DNA of 64,000 nucleotides, taken from Phoenix dactylifera (lineage: Eukaryota; Streptophyta; Magnoliopsida; Arecales; Arecaceae). A program made the translations under genes and the position numbers. The stretch is from NCBI RefSeq assembly GCF_009389715.1, contig NW_024067685.1, positions 248,001 to 312,000 of the forward strand, read 5' to 3'. Shown in pieces: positions 22,292-34,507 of the stretch (its first letter is position 1; each line of letters begins with the position of its first letter). The notes under the pieces are model-generated. The model was given only the letters and a program-made list of their open reading frames with translations. It did no database searches and was not told where the DNA came from.

Positions 22292-23856
22292 TGATGTGAA
22301 CCCCGTAAGATAGATTCTTAGAAACCCACGAACAAGTTGATGAAAAACCCAAGAAAGTCTGAAAATCAGTTTGGAAGAGATAGAACCTTGACCCGATGTT
22401 TAGCAAAACGTGAACCAAAGGTATAGAAGGTTGTTGACGCCACACCCTAATAGAATCAGGATGATAAGTCACTTGAACGCCACAAGGGTTGCCTTGATAA
22501 GTTCTAAGTTCAATGAAGAACCAAAGAAGTGAATAACCTCACAATTTTCATTCCAATTCAGATCTGCCTGTTTACATAAGGAACACCCTTTTTATAGCCC
22601 AAAGGGAAACCTAACAGCCTTTAATTAAAGTCTAATCCCTAGAACAATAATGACTCCACTAGTCATAGTTCAGTCTCCTAGGAAATTAATGAAGACAGTT
22701 TCCTAGAACATTAATGAAACTCCACTAGTCAAAGTTCAATCTCCTAGGAAATTAATGAAGGCAGTTTTCTAGAACATTAATGAAGCTCCACTAGCCTTTA
22801 GACATTCAGCAACATAAAACTAAATCTGAAAACTCCAGCAATATTTCCACCAAGTAAGCATCTAATTTGGCCTAATAATTGCATGGATCATGTTGACTAG
22901 TCCACAAGCTATCTTCACGTCCAAATCCACTCCAATAGCCTCTTGCTGGTTCCAAGCTTCCTCAATCAGCCCATTAAGTGCTTCCTTCATTCTTTTAGCT
23001 TTGGACCGAGTGATTGGTCCTCCACCAGTTTGTAATGGATCATCAAGATGTATCGGACCAGAATGCTCCATACATTGCTCCTTGCTTCCCACGGCCTTGG
23101 ATAGTCCCTCCTTAGGTTGCTTGGTGGCTGCATCCTGGTTTCCATCATTCCCCCTCTCCTGAAAAGGATTCGTCCTCGAATCTTCATCACTTGCATCAAA
23201 AAAGGGAAAGATCAGAAACATTAAATGTAGTACTAACATTATACTCACCTGGTAAGTCGAGCTTATATGCATTATCATTAATGCGAGTAATGACTTGAAA
23301 TGGCCCATCTCCTCTAGGGTGCAACTTAGAACGCCGTTTTGCTGGAAATCTTTCCTTTCTCATATGCACCCAAACCCAATCTCCTGGTTCAAAGATCACT
23401 TTCTTCCGCCCTTTGTTGGCTTGAGTAGCATATTGTTCAGTTCTTTTCTCAATGTTTTGCCTAACTTTCTCATGCAATTGCTTCATCGTTTCAGCTTTCC
23501 TTTTGCCATCTAAACTAGCACGCTCATCAATAGGTAAAGGTGACAAATCCATTGGAGTTAAAGGATTAAACCTATACACTATTTCGAAAGGAGAAAAGTT
23601 AGTAGCAGAATGCGCGGATCTATTATAAGCAAATTCAACATGTGGCAAACACTCTTCCCAATTTAAAAAATCTGCTGGCTTTAGAAGATTCAAATCTCTC
23701 CAAATTAAGTCAGCCACCCTCTCCTTCCATTGTCTCAAGCCCAACTAGGTAACTTTCCTCTATTGCAAGCTACTAATTTTGGGAATCATTTGAATGATCA
23801 GTTGCCTTTGGGAGATTCATTTATCTCCAAAAAAAGTCTTCCAGAAGTAGCTCAAG
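22292..23856 (-). repeat. Array unit 4, with part of integrase replaced by LINE sequence
   Basis: The LTR spans 22292-23147. In 3' pol, the segment that should carry the catalytic-Glu region (about 130 bp) is missing and replaced by about 173 bp of LINE ORF1 sequence (23666-23838), giving a 1565-bp unit. An extra A near 23199-23204 also shifts the frame. Confidence 0.92.
23666..23838 (+). mobile_element. Captured LINE ORF1 fragment inside array unit 4
   Basis: This stretch matches 57260-57433 of LINE2 (from AAAAATCTGCTGGC to CTCCAAAAAAAGTC) with few differences, on the plus strand, antisense to the gypsy array. There are no target duplications or poly(A). It replaces array sequence, with short shared words at the edges (CAATT and AAAGTC). 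The copy retains a base (AATGATCAG) lost in LINE2 (AATGTCAG), so LINE2 in its present form is not the direct source. Confidence 0.9.
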
Positions 23857-25377
23857 TGATGTGAACCCCGTAAGATAGATTCTTAGAAACCCACGAACAA
23901 GTTGATGAATAACCCAAGAAAGTCTGAAAATCAGTTTGGAAGAGATAGAACCTTGACCCGATGTTTAGCAAAACAAGAACCAAAGGTATAGAAGGTTGTT
24001 GACGCCACACCCTAATAGAATCAGGATGATAAGTCACATGAACGCCACAAGGGTCGCCTTGATAAGTTCTAAGTTCAATGAAGAATCAAAGAAGTGAATA
24101 ACCTCACAATTTTCATTCCAATTCAGATCTGCCTGTTTACATAAGGAACACCCTTTTTATAGCCCAAAGGGAAACCTAACAGCCTTTAATTAAAGTCTAA
24201 TCCCTAGAACAATAATGACTCCACTAGTCATAGTTCAGTCTCCTAGGAAATTAATGAAGGTAGTTTCCTAGAACATTAATGAAACTCCACTAGTCAAAGT
24301 TCAATCTCCTAGGAAATTAATGAAGGCAGTTTTCTAGAACGTTAATGAAGCTCCACTAGCCTTTAGACATTCAGCAACATAAAACTAAATCTGAAAACTC
24401 CAGCAATATTTCCACCAAGTAAGCATCTAATTTGGCCTAATAATTGCATGGATCATGTTGACTAGTCCACAAGCTATCTTCACGTCCAAATCCACTCCAA
24501 TAGCCTCTTGCTGGTTCCAAGCTTCCTCAATCAGCCCATTAAGTGCTTCCTTCATTCATTTAGCTTTGGACCGAGTGATTGGTCCTCCACCAGTTTGTAA
24601 TGGATCATCCAGATGTATCGGACCAGAATGCTCCATACATTGCTCCTTGCTTCCCACGGCCTTGGATAGTCCCTCCTTAGGTTGCTTGGTGGCTGCATCC
24701 TGGTTTCCATCATTCCCCCTCTTCTGAAAAGGATTCGTCCTCGAATCTTCATCACCTGCATCAAAAAGGGAAAGATCAGAAACATTAAATGTAGTACTAA
24801 CATTATACTCACCTGGTAAGTCAAGCTTATATGCATTATCATTAATGCGAGCAATGACTTGAAATGGCCCATCTCCTCTAGGGTGCAACTTAGAACGCCG
24901 TTTTGCTGGAAATCTTTCCTTTCTCATATGCACCCAAACCCAATCTCCTGGTTCAAAGATCACTTTCTTCCGCCCTTTGTTGGCTTGAGTAGCATATTGT
25001 TCAGTTCTTTTCTCAATGTTTGCCTAACTTTCTCATGCAATTGCTTCATCGTTTCAGCTTTCCTTTTGCCATCTAAACTAGCACGCTCATCAATAGGTAA
25101 AGGTGACAAATCCATTGGAGTTAAAGGATTAAACCCATACACTATTTCAAAAGGAGAAAAGTTAGTAGCAGAATGCGCGGATCTATTATAAGCAAATTCA
25201 ACATGTGGCAAACACTCTTCCCAATTCTTCAAATTCTTCTGAATGATGGCACGCAATAAAGTAGATAAAGTTCTATTAACTACCTCGGTTTGCCCATCAG
25301 TTTGTGGGTGGCAAGTTGTAGAAAACATGAGCTTAGTACCTAACTTACCCCACAAAGTCTTCCAGAAGTAGCTCAAG
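23857..25377 (-). repeat. Array unit 5
   Basis: The LTR spans 23857-24712. It has the same AGA-to-TGA nonsense change as unit 3 plus a private one-base deletion near 25020, which splits the integrase frame in two. Confidence 0.92.
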
Positions 25378-26900
25378 TGATGTGAACCCCGTAAGATAGA
25401 TTCTTAGAAACCCACGAACAAGTTGATGAATAACCCAAGAAAGTCTGAAAATCAGTTTGGAAGAGATAGAACCTTGACCCGATGTTTAGCAAAACATGAA
25501 CCAAAGGTAAAGAAGGTTGTTGACGCCACACCCTAATAGAATCAGGATGATAAGTCACTTGAACGCCACAAGGGTTGCCTTGATAAGTTCTAAGTTCAAT
25601 GAAGAACCAAAGAAGTGAATAACCTCACAATTTTCATTCCAATTCAGTTCTGCCTGTTTACATAAGGAACACCCTTTTTATAGCCCAAAGGGAAACCTAA
25701 CAGCCTTTAATTAAAGTCTAATCCCTAGAACAATAATGACTCCACTAGTCATAGTTCAGTCTCCTAGGAAATTAATGAAGACAGTTTCCTAGAACATTAA
25801 TGAAACTCCACTAGTCAAAGTTCAATCTCCTAGAAAATTAATGAAGACAGTTTTCTAGAACATTAATGAAGCTCCACTAGCCTTTAGACATTCAGCAACA
25901 TAAAACTAAATCTGAAAACTCCAGCAATATTTCCACCAAGTAAGCATCTAATTTGGCCTAATAATTGCATGGATCATGTTGACTAGTCCACAAGCTATCT
26001 TCACGTCCAAATCCACTCCAATTAGCCTCTTGCTGGTTCCAAGCTTCCTCAATCAGCCCATTAAGTGCTTCCTTCATTCTTTTAGCTTTGGACCGAGTGA
26101 TTGGTCCTCCACCAGTTTGTAATGGATCATCAAGATGTATCAGACCAGAATGCTCCATACATTGCTCCTTGCTTCCCACGGCCTTGGATAGTCCCTCCTT
26201 AGGTTGCTTGGTGGCTGCATCCTGGTTTCCATCATTTCCCCTCTCCTGAAAAGGATTCGTCCTCGAATCTTCATCACCTGCATCAAAAAGGGAAAGATCA
26301 GAAACATTAAATGTAGTACTAACATTATACTCACCAGGTAAGTCAAGCTTATATGCATTATCATTAATGCGAGCAATGACTTGAAATGGCCCATCTCCTC
26401 TAGGGTGCAACTTAGAACGCCGTTTTGCTGGAAATCTTTCCTTTCTCATATGCACCCAAACCCAATCTCCTGGTTCAAAGATCACTTTCTTCCGCCCTTT
26501 GTTGGCTTGAGTAGCATATTGTTCAGTTCTTTTCTCAATGTTTTGCCTAACTTTCTCATGCAATTGCTTCATCGTTTCAGCTTTCCTTTTGCCATCTAAA
26601 CTAGCACGCTCATCAATAGGTAAAGGTGACAAATCCATTGGAGTTAAAGGATTAAACCCATACACTATTTCAAAAGGAGAAAAGTTAGTAGCAGAATGCA
26701 CGGATCTATTATAAGCAAATTCAACATGTGGCAAACACTCTTCCCAATTCTTCAAATTCTTCTGAATGATGGCACACAATAAAGTAGATAAAGTTCTATT
26801 AACTACCTCGGTTTGCCCATCAGTTTGTGGGTGGCAAGTTGTAGAAAACATGAGCTTAGTACCTAACTTACCCCACAAAGTCTTCCAGAAGTAGCTCAAG
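25378..26900 (-). repeat. Array unit 6
   Basis: The LTR spans 25378-26234. A one-base insertion near 26021 (CAATTAGCC) alters the last codons of the integrase frame, otherwise open for 313 codons. It shares CACCAGGTAAG and the altered TTAGCC site with unit 8. Confidence 0.92.
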
Positions 26901-28421
26901 TGATGTGAACCCCGTAAGATAGATTCTTAGAAACCCACGAACAAGTTGATGAATAACCCAAGAAAGTCTGAAAATCAGTTTGGAAGAGATAGAACCTTGA
27001 CCCGATGTTTAGCAAAACATGAACCAAAGGTATAGAAGGTTGTTGACGCCACACCCTAATAGAATCAGGATGATAAGTCACTTGAACGCCACAAGGGTTG
27101 CCTTGATAAGTTCTAAGTTCAATGAAGAACCAAAGAAGTGAATAACCTCACAATTTTCATTCCAATTCAGATCTGCCTGTTTACATAAGGAACACCCTTT
27201 TTATAGCCCAAAGGGAAACCTAACAGCCTTTAATTAAAGTCTAATCCCTAGAACAATAATGACTCCACTAGTCATAGTTCAGTCTCCTAGGAAATTAATG
27301 AAGACAGTTTCCTAGAACATTAATGAAACTCCACTAGTCAAAGTTCAATCTCCTAGGAAATTAATGAAGACAGTTTCCTAGAACATTAATGAAGCTCCAC
27401 TAGCCTTTAGACATCAGCAACATAAAACTAAATCTGAAAACTCCAGCAATATTTCCACCAAGTAAGCATCTAATTTGGCCTAATAATTGCATGGATCATG
27501 TTGACTAGTCCACAAGCTATCTTCACGTCCAAATCCACTCCAATAGCCTCTTGATGGTTCCAAGCTTCCTCAATCAGCCCATTAAGTGCTTCCTTCATTC
27601 TTTTAGCTTTGGACCGAGTGATTGGTCCTCCACCAGTTTATAATGGATCATCAAGATGTATCGAACTAGAATGCTCCATACATTGCTCCTTGCTTCCCAC
27701 GGCCTAGGATAGTCCCTCCTTAGGTTGCTTGGTGGCTGCATCCTGGTTTCCATCATTCCCCCTCTCCTGAAAAGGATTCGTCCTCGAATCTTCATCACCT
27801 GCATCAAAAAGGAAAAGATCAGAAACATTAAATGTAGTACTAACATTATACTCACCTGGTAAGTCAAGCTTATATGCATTATCATTAATGCGAGCAATGA
27901 CTTGAAATGGCCCATCTCCTCTAGGGTGCAACTTAGAACGCCGTTTTGCTGGAAATCTTTCCTTTCTTATATGCACCCAAACCCAATCTCCTGGTTCAAA
28001 GATCACTTTCTTCCGCCCTTTGTTGGCTTGAGTAGCATATTGTTCAGTTCTTTTCTCAATGTTTTGCCTAACTTTCTCATGCAATTGCTTCATCGTTTCA
28101 GCTTTCCTTTTGCCATCTAAACTAGCACGCTCATCAATAGGTAAAGGTGACAAATCCATTGGAGTTAAAGGATTAAACCCATACACTATTTCAAAAGGAG
28201 AAAAGTTAGTAGCAGAATGCACGGATCTATTATAAGCAAATTCAACATGTGGCAAACACTCTTCCCAATTCTTCAAATTCTTCTGAATGATGGCACGCAA
28301 TAAAGTAGATAAAGTTCTATTAACTACCTCGGTTTGCCCATCAGTTTGTGGGTGGCAAGTTGTAGAAAACATGAGCTTAGTACCTAACTTACCCCACAAA
28401 GTCTTCCAGAAGTAGCTCAAG
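26901..28421 (-). repeat. Array unit 7
   Basis: The LTR spans 26901-27755. An AAG-to-TAG change near 27705 truncates the frame at 238 codons. It shares GACATCAGCAAC (two bases shorter than other units) and AAAAAGGAAAAG with unit 9. Confidence 0.92.
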
Positions 28422-29943
28422 TGATGTGAACCCCGTAAGATAGATTCTTAGAAACCCACGAACAAGTTGATGAATAACCCAAGAAAGTCTGAAAATCAGT
28501 TTGGAAGAGATAGAACCTTGACCCGATGTTTAGCAAAACATGAACCAAAGGTATAGAAGGTTGTTGACGCCACACCCTAATAGAATCAGGATGATAAGTC
28601 ACTTGAACGCCACAAGGGTTGCCTTGATAAGTTCTAAGTTCAATGAAGAACCAAAGAAGTGAATAACCTCACAATTTTCATTCCAATTCAGATCTGCCTG
28701 TTTACATAAGGAACACCCTTTTTATAGCCCAAAGGGAAACCTAACAGCCTTTAATTAAAGTCTAATCCCTAGAACAATAATGACTCCACTAGTCATAGTT
28801 CAGTCTCCTAGGAAATTAATGAAGACAGTTTCCTAGAACATTAATGAAACTCCACTAGTCAAAGTTCAATCTCCTAGGAAATTAATGAAGACAGTTTCCT
28901 AGAACATTAATGAAGCTCCACTAGCCTTTAGACATTCAGCAACATAAAACTAAATCTGAAAACTCCAGCAATATTTCCACCAAGTAAGCATCTAATTTGG
29001 CCTAATAATTGCATGGATCATGTTGACTAGTCCACAAGCTATCTTCACGTCCAAATCCACTCCATTAGCCTCTTGCTGGTTCCAAGCTTCCTCAATCAGC
29101 CCATTAAGTGCTTCCTTCATTCTTTTAGCTTTGGACCGAGTGATTGGTCCTCCACCAGTTTGTAATGGATCATCAAGATGTATCGGACCAGAATGCTCCA
29201 TACATTGCTCCTTGCTTCCCACGGCCTTGGATAGTCCCTCCTTAGGTTGCTTGGTGGCTGCATCCTGGTTTCCATCATTCCCCCTCTCCTGAAAAGGATT
29301 CGTCCTCGAATCTTCATCACCTGCATCAAAAAGGGAAAGATCAGAAACATTAAATGTAGTACTAACATTATACTCACCAGGTAAGTCAAGCTTATATGCA
29401 TTATCATTAATGCGAGCAATGACTTGAAATGGCCCATCTCCTCTAGGGTGCAACTTAGAACGCCGTTTTGCTGGAAATCTTTCCTTTCTCATATGCACCC
29501 AAACCCAATCTCCTGGTTCAAAGATCACTTTCTTCCGCCCTTTGTTGGCTTGAGTAGCATATTGTTCAGTTCTTTTCTCAATGTTTTGCCTAACTTTCTC
29601 ATGCAATTGCTTCATCGTTTCAGCTTTCCTTTTGCCATCTAAACTAGCACGCTCATCAATAGGTAAAGGTGACAAATCCATTGGAGTTAAAGGATTAAAC
29701 CCATACACTATTTCAAAAGGAGAAAAGTTAGTAGCAGAATGCACGGATCTATTATAAGCAAATTCAACATGTGGCAAACACTCTTCCCAATTCTTCAAAT
29801 TCTTCTGAATGATGGCACGCAATAAAGTAGATAAAGTTCTATTAACTACCTCGGTTTGCCCATCAGTTTGTGCGTGGCAAGTTGTAGAAAACATGAGCTT
29901 AGTACCTAACTTACCCCACAAAGTCTTCCAGAAGTAGCTCAAG
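28422..29943 (-). repeat. Array unit 8
   Basis: The LTR spans 28422-29277. The truncated integrase frame is open for 316 codons (28992-29942), with HAQTDGQ where other units have HPQTDGQ. Confidence 0.92.
28992..29942 (-). pseudogene. pol: Truncated integrase frame of an array unit (representative)
   Basis: Each unit carries the 3' third of integrase, joined straight to the upstream LTR. This copy stays open for 316 codons. It begins (with TTG, not ATG) just after the second catalytic Asp region, so it lacks the HHCC zinc domain and both core Asp residues. It keeps the catalytic Glu ([10 protein letters not shown]), the [15 protein letters not shown] segment and the basic tail [15 protein letters not shown], encoded in the LTR. 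The first in-frame ATG is at KLMFSTT. It cannot be an active integrase. Equivalent frames are open in units 1 and 9 and broken in the others. Confidence 0.8.
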
Positions 29944-31464
29944 TGATGTGAACCCCGTAAGATAGATTCTTAGAAACCCACGAACAAGTTGATGAATAAC
30001 CCAAGAAAGTCTGAAAATCAGTTTGGAAGAGATAGAACCTTGACCCGATGTTTAGCAAAACATGAACCAAAGGTATAGAAGGTTGTTGACGCCACACCCT
30101 AATAGAATCAGGATGATAAGTCACTTGAACGCCACAAGGGTTGCCTTGATAAGTTCTAAGTTCAATGAAGAACCAAAGAAGTGAATAACCTCACAATTTT
30201 CATTCCAATTCAGATCTGCCTGTTTACATAAGGAACACCCTTTTTATAGCCCAAAGGGAAACCTAACAGCCTTTAATTAAAGTCTAATCCCTAGAACAAT
30301 AATGACTCCACTAGTCATAGTTCAGTCTCCTAGGAAATTAATGAAGACAGTTTCCTAGAACATTAATGAAACTCCACTAGTCAAAGTTCAATCTCCTAGG
30401 AAATTAATGAAGACAGTTTCCTAGAACATTAATGAAGCTCCACTAGCCTTTAGACATCAGCAACATAAAACTAAATCTGAAAACTCCAGCAATATTTCCA
30501 CCAAGTAAGCATCTAATTTGGCCTAATAATTGCATGGATCATGTTGACTAGTCCACAAGCTATCTTCACGTCCAAATCGACTCCAATAGCCTCTTGCTGG
30601 TTCCAAGCTTCCTCAATCAGCCCATTAAGTGCTTCCTTCATTCTTTTAGCTTTGGACCGAGTGATTGGTCCTCCACCAGTTTGTAATGGATCATCAAGAT
30701 GTATCGGACTAGAATGCTCCATACATTGCTCCTTGCTTCCCACGGCCTTGGATAGTCCCTCCTTAGGTTGCTTGGTGGCTGCATCCTGGTTTCCATCATT
30801 CCCCCTCTCTTGAAAAGGATTCGTCCTCGAATCTTCATCACCTGCATCAAAAAGGAAAAGATCAGAAACATTAAATGTAGTACTAACATTATACTCACCT
30901 GGTAAGTCAAGCTTATATGCATTATCATTAATGCGAGCAATGACTTGAAATGGCCCATCTCCTCTAGGGTGCAACTTAGAACGCCGTTTTGCTGGAAATC
31001 TTTCCTTTCTCATATGCACCCAAACCCAATCTCCTGGTTCAAAGATCACTTTCTTCCGCCCTTTGTTGGCTTGAGTAGCATATTGTTCAGTTCTTTTCTC
31101 AATGTTTTGCCTAACTTTCTCATGCAATTGCTTCATCGTTTCAGCTTTCCTTTTGCCATCTAAACTAGCACGCTCATCAATAGGTAAAGGTGACAAATCC
31201 ATTGGAGTTAAAGGATTAAACCCATACACTATTTCAAAAGGAGAAAAGTTAGTAGCAGAATGCATGGATCTATTATAAGCAAATTCAACATGTGGCAAAC
31301 ACTCTTCCCAATTCTTCAAATTCTTCTGAATGATGGCACGCAATAAATTAGATAAAGTTCTATTAACTACCTCGGTTTGCCCATCAGTTTGTGGGTGGCA
31401 AGTTGTAGAAAACATGAGCTTAGTGCCTAACTTACCCCACAAAGTCTTCCAGAAGTAGCTCAAG
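29944..31464 (-). repeat. Array unit 9
   Basis: The LTR spans 29944-30798. The 316-codon integrase frame (30513-31463) is open. It shares the two-base deletion GACATCAGC and AAAAAGGAAAAG with unit 7. Confidence 0.92.
30240..30248 (-). promoter_or_regulatory. TATA box of family B LTR (unit 9, representative)
   Basis: TATAAAAAG on the minus strand, in the context GGGCTATAAAAAGGGTG, is the likely core promoter of the LTR. It is conserved at the same place in all array units. In the array a transcript starting here would run through the rest of the LTR into the next unit's truncated integrase frame. Confidence 0.75.
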
Positions 31465-32986
31465 TGATGTGAACCCCGTAAGATAGATTCTTAGAAACCC
31501 ACGAACAAGTTGATGAATAACCCAAGAAAGTCTGAAAATCAGTTTGGAAGAGATAGAACCTTGACCCGATGTTTAGCAAAACATGAACCAAAGGTATAGA
31601 AGGTTGTTGACGCCACACCCTAATAGAATCAGGATGATAAGTCACTTGAACGCCACAAGGGTTGCCTTGATAAGTTCTAAGTTCAATGAAGAACCAAAGA
31701 AGTGAATAACCTCACAATTTTCATTCCAATTCAGATCTGCCTGTTTACAGAAGGAACACCCTTTTTATAGCCCAAAGGGAAACCTAACAGCCTTTAATTA
31801 AAGTCTAATCCCTAGAACAATAATGACTCCACTAGTCATAGTTCAGTCTCCTAGGAAATTAATGAAGACAGTTTCCTAGAACATTAATGAAACTCCACTA
31901 GTCAAAGTTCAATCTCCTAGGAAATTAATGAAGACAGTTTCCTAGAACATTAATGAAGCTCCACTAGCCTTTAGACATTTAGCAACATAAAACTAAATCT
32001 GAAAACTCCAGCAATATTTCCACCAAGTAAGCATCTAATTTGGCCTAATAATTGCATGGATCATGTTGACTAGTCCACAAGCTATCTTCACGTCCAAATC
32101 CACTCCAATAACCTCTTGCTGGTTCCAAGCTTCCTCAATCAGCCCATTAAGTGCTTCCTTCATTCTTTTAGCTTTGGACCGAGTGATTGGTCCTCCACCA
32201 GTTTGTAATGGATCATCAAGATGTATCGGACCAGAATGCTCCATACATTGCTCCTTGCTTCCCACGGCCTTGGATAGTCCCTCCTTAGGTTGCTTGGTGG
32301 CTGCATCCTGGTTTCCATCATTCCCCCTCTCCTAAAAAGGATTCGTCCTCGAATCTTCATCACCTGCATCAAAAAGGGAAAGATCAGAAACATTAAATGT
32401 AGTACTAACATTATACTTACCTGGTAAGTCAAGCTTATATGCATTATCATTAATGCGAGCAATGACTTGAAATGGCCCATCTCCTCTAGGGTGCAACTTA
32501 GAACGCCGTTTTGCTGGAAATCTTTCCTTTCTCATATGCACCCAAACCCAATCTCCTGGTTCAAAGATCACTTTCTTCCGCCCTTTGTTGGCTTGAGTAG
32601 CATATTGTTCAGTTCTTTTCTCAATGTTTTGCCTAACTTTCTCATGCAATTGCTTCATCGTTTCAGCTTTCCTTTTGCCATCTAAACTAGCACGCTCATC
32701 AATAGGTAAAGGTGACAAATCCATTGGAGTTAAAGGATTAAACCCATACACTATTTCAAAAGGAGAAAAGTTAGTAGCAGAATGCACAGATCTATTATAA
32801 GCAAATTCAACATGTGGCAAACACTCTTCCCAATTCTTCAAATTCTTCTGAATGATGGCACGCAATAAAGTAGATAAAGTTCTATTAACTACCTCGGTTT
32901 GCCCATCAGTTTGTGGGTGGCAAGTTGTAGAAAACATGAGCTTAGTACCTAACTTACCCCACAAAGTCTTCCAGAAGTAGCTCAAG
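31465..32986 (-). repeat. Array unit 10
   Basis: The LTR spans 31465-32320. A CAG-to-TAG change at the polypurine tract (near 32333) ends the integrase frame at 217 codons. It shares CCAATAACC with unit 11. Confidence 0.92.
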
Positions 32987-34507
32987 TGATGTGAACATCG
33001 TAAGATAGATTCTTAGAAACCCACGAACAAGTTGATGAATAACCCAAGAAAGTCTGAAAATCAGTTTGGAAGAGATGGAACCTTGACCCGATGTTTAGCA
33101 AAACATGAACCAAAGGTATAGAAGGTTGTTGACGCCACACCCTAATAGAATCAGGATGATAAGTCACTTGAACGCCACAAGTGTTGCCTTGATAAGTTCT
33201 AAGTTCAATGAAGAACCAAAGAAGTGAATAACCTCACAATTTTCATTCCAATTCAGATCTGCCTGTTTACATAAGGAACACCCTTTTTATAGCCCAAAGG
33301 GAAACCTAACAGCCTTTAATTAAAGTCTAATCCCTAGAACAATAATGACTCCACTAGTCATAGTTCAGTCTCCTAGGAAATTAATGAAGACAGTTTCCTA
33401 GAACATTAATGAAACTCCACTAGTCAAAGTTCAATCTCCTAGGAAATTAATGAAGACAGTTTCCTAGAACATTAATGAAGCTCCACTAGCCTTTAGACAT
33501 TCAGCAGCATAAAGCTAAATCTGAAAACTCCAGCAATATTTCCACCAAGTAAGCATCTAATTTGGCCTAATAATTGCATGGATCATGTTGACTAGTCCAC
33601 AAGCTATCTTCACGTCCAAATCCACTCCAATAACCTCTTGCTGGTTCCAAGCTTCCTCAATCAGCCCATAAAGTGCTTCCTTCATTCTTTTAGCTTTGGA
33701 CCGAGTGTTGGTCCTCCACCAGTTTGTAATGGATCATCAAGATGTATCGGATCAGAATGCTCCATACATTGCTCCTTGCTTCCCACGGCCTTGGATAGTC
33801 CCTCCTTAGGTTGCTTGGTGGCTGCATCCTGGTTTCCATCATTCCCCCTCTCCTGAAAAGGATTCGTCCTCGAATCTTCATCACCTGCATCAAAAAGGGA
33901 AAGATCAGAAACATTAAATGTAGTACTAACATTATACTCACCCGGTAAGTCAAGCTTATATGCATTATCATTAATGCGAGCAATGACTTGAAATGGCCCA
34001 TCTCCTCTAGGGTGCAACTTAGAACGCCGTTTTGCTGGAAATCTTTCCTTTCTCATTTGCACCCAAACCCAATCTCCTGGTTCAAAGATCACTTTCTTCC
34101 GCCCTTTGTTGGCTTGAGTAGCATATTGTTCACTTCTTTTCTCAATGTTTTGCCTAACTTTCTCATGCAATTGCTTCATCGTTTCAGCTTTCCTTTTGCC
34201 ATCTAAACTAGCACGCTCATCAATAGGTAAAGGTGACAAATCCATTAGAGTTAAAGGATTAAACCCATACACTATTTCAAAAGGAGAAAAGTTAGTAGCA
34301 GAATGCACGGATCTATTATAAGCAAATTCAACATGTGGCAAACACTCTTCCCAATTCTTCAAATTCTTCTGAATGATGGCACGCAATAAAGTAGATAAAG
34401 TTCTATTAACTACCTCGGTTTGCCCATCAGTTTGTGGGTGGCAAGTTGTAGAAAACATGAGCTTAGTACCTAACTTACCCCACAAAGTCTTCCAGAAGTA
34501 GCTCAAG
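32987..34507 (-). repeat. Array unit 11
   Basis: The LTR spans 32987-33841. A one-base deletion near 33706 (GAGTGTTGG) shifts the frame. It also has CATAAAGTGC where the other units have CATTAAGTGC. Confidence 0.92.

Noticed and set aside
18764..34507. Ten independent insertions of separate elements at the same site
   Set aside because: All junctions are identical to the base and no unit but the last has the internal region. Repeated integration at one base is far less likely than unequal exchange from one seed.
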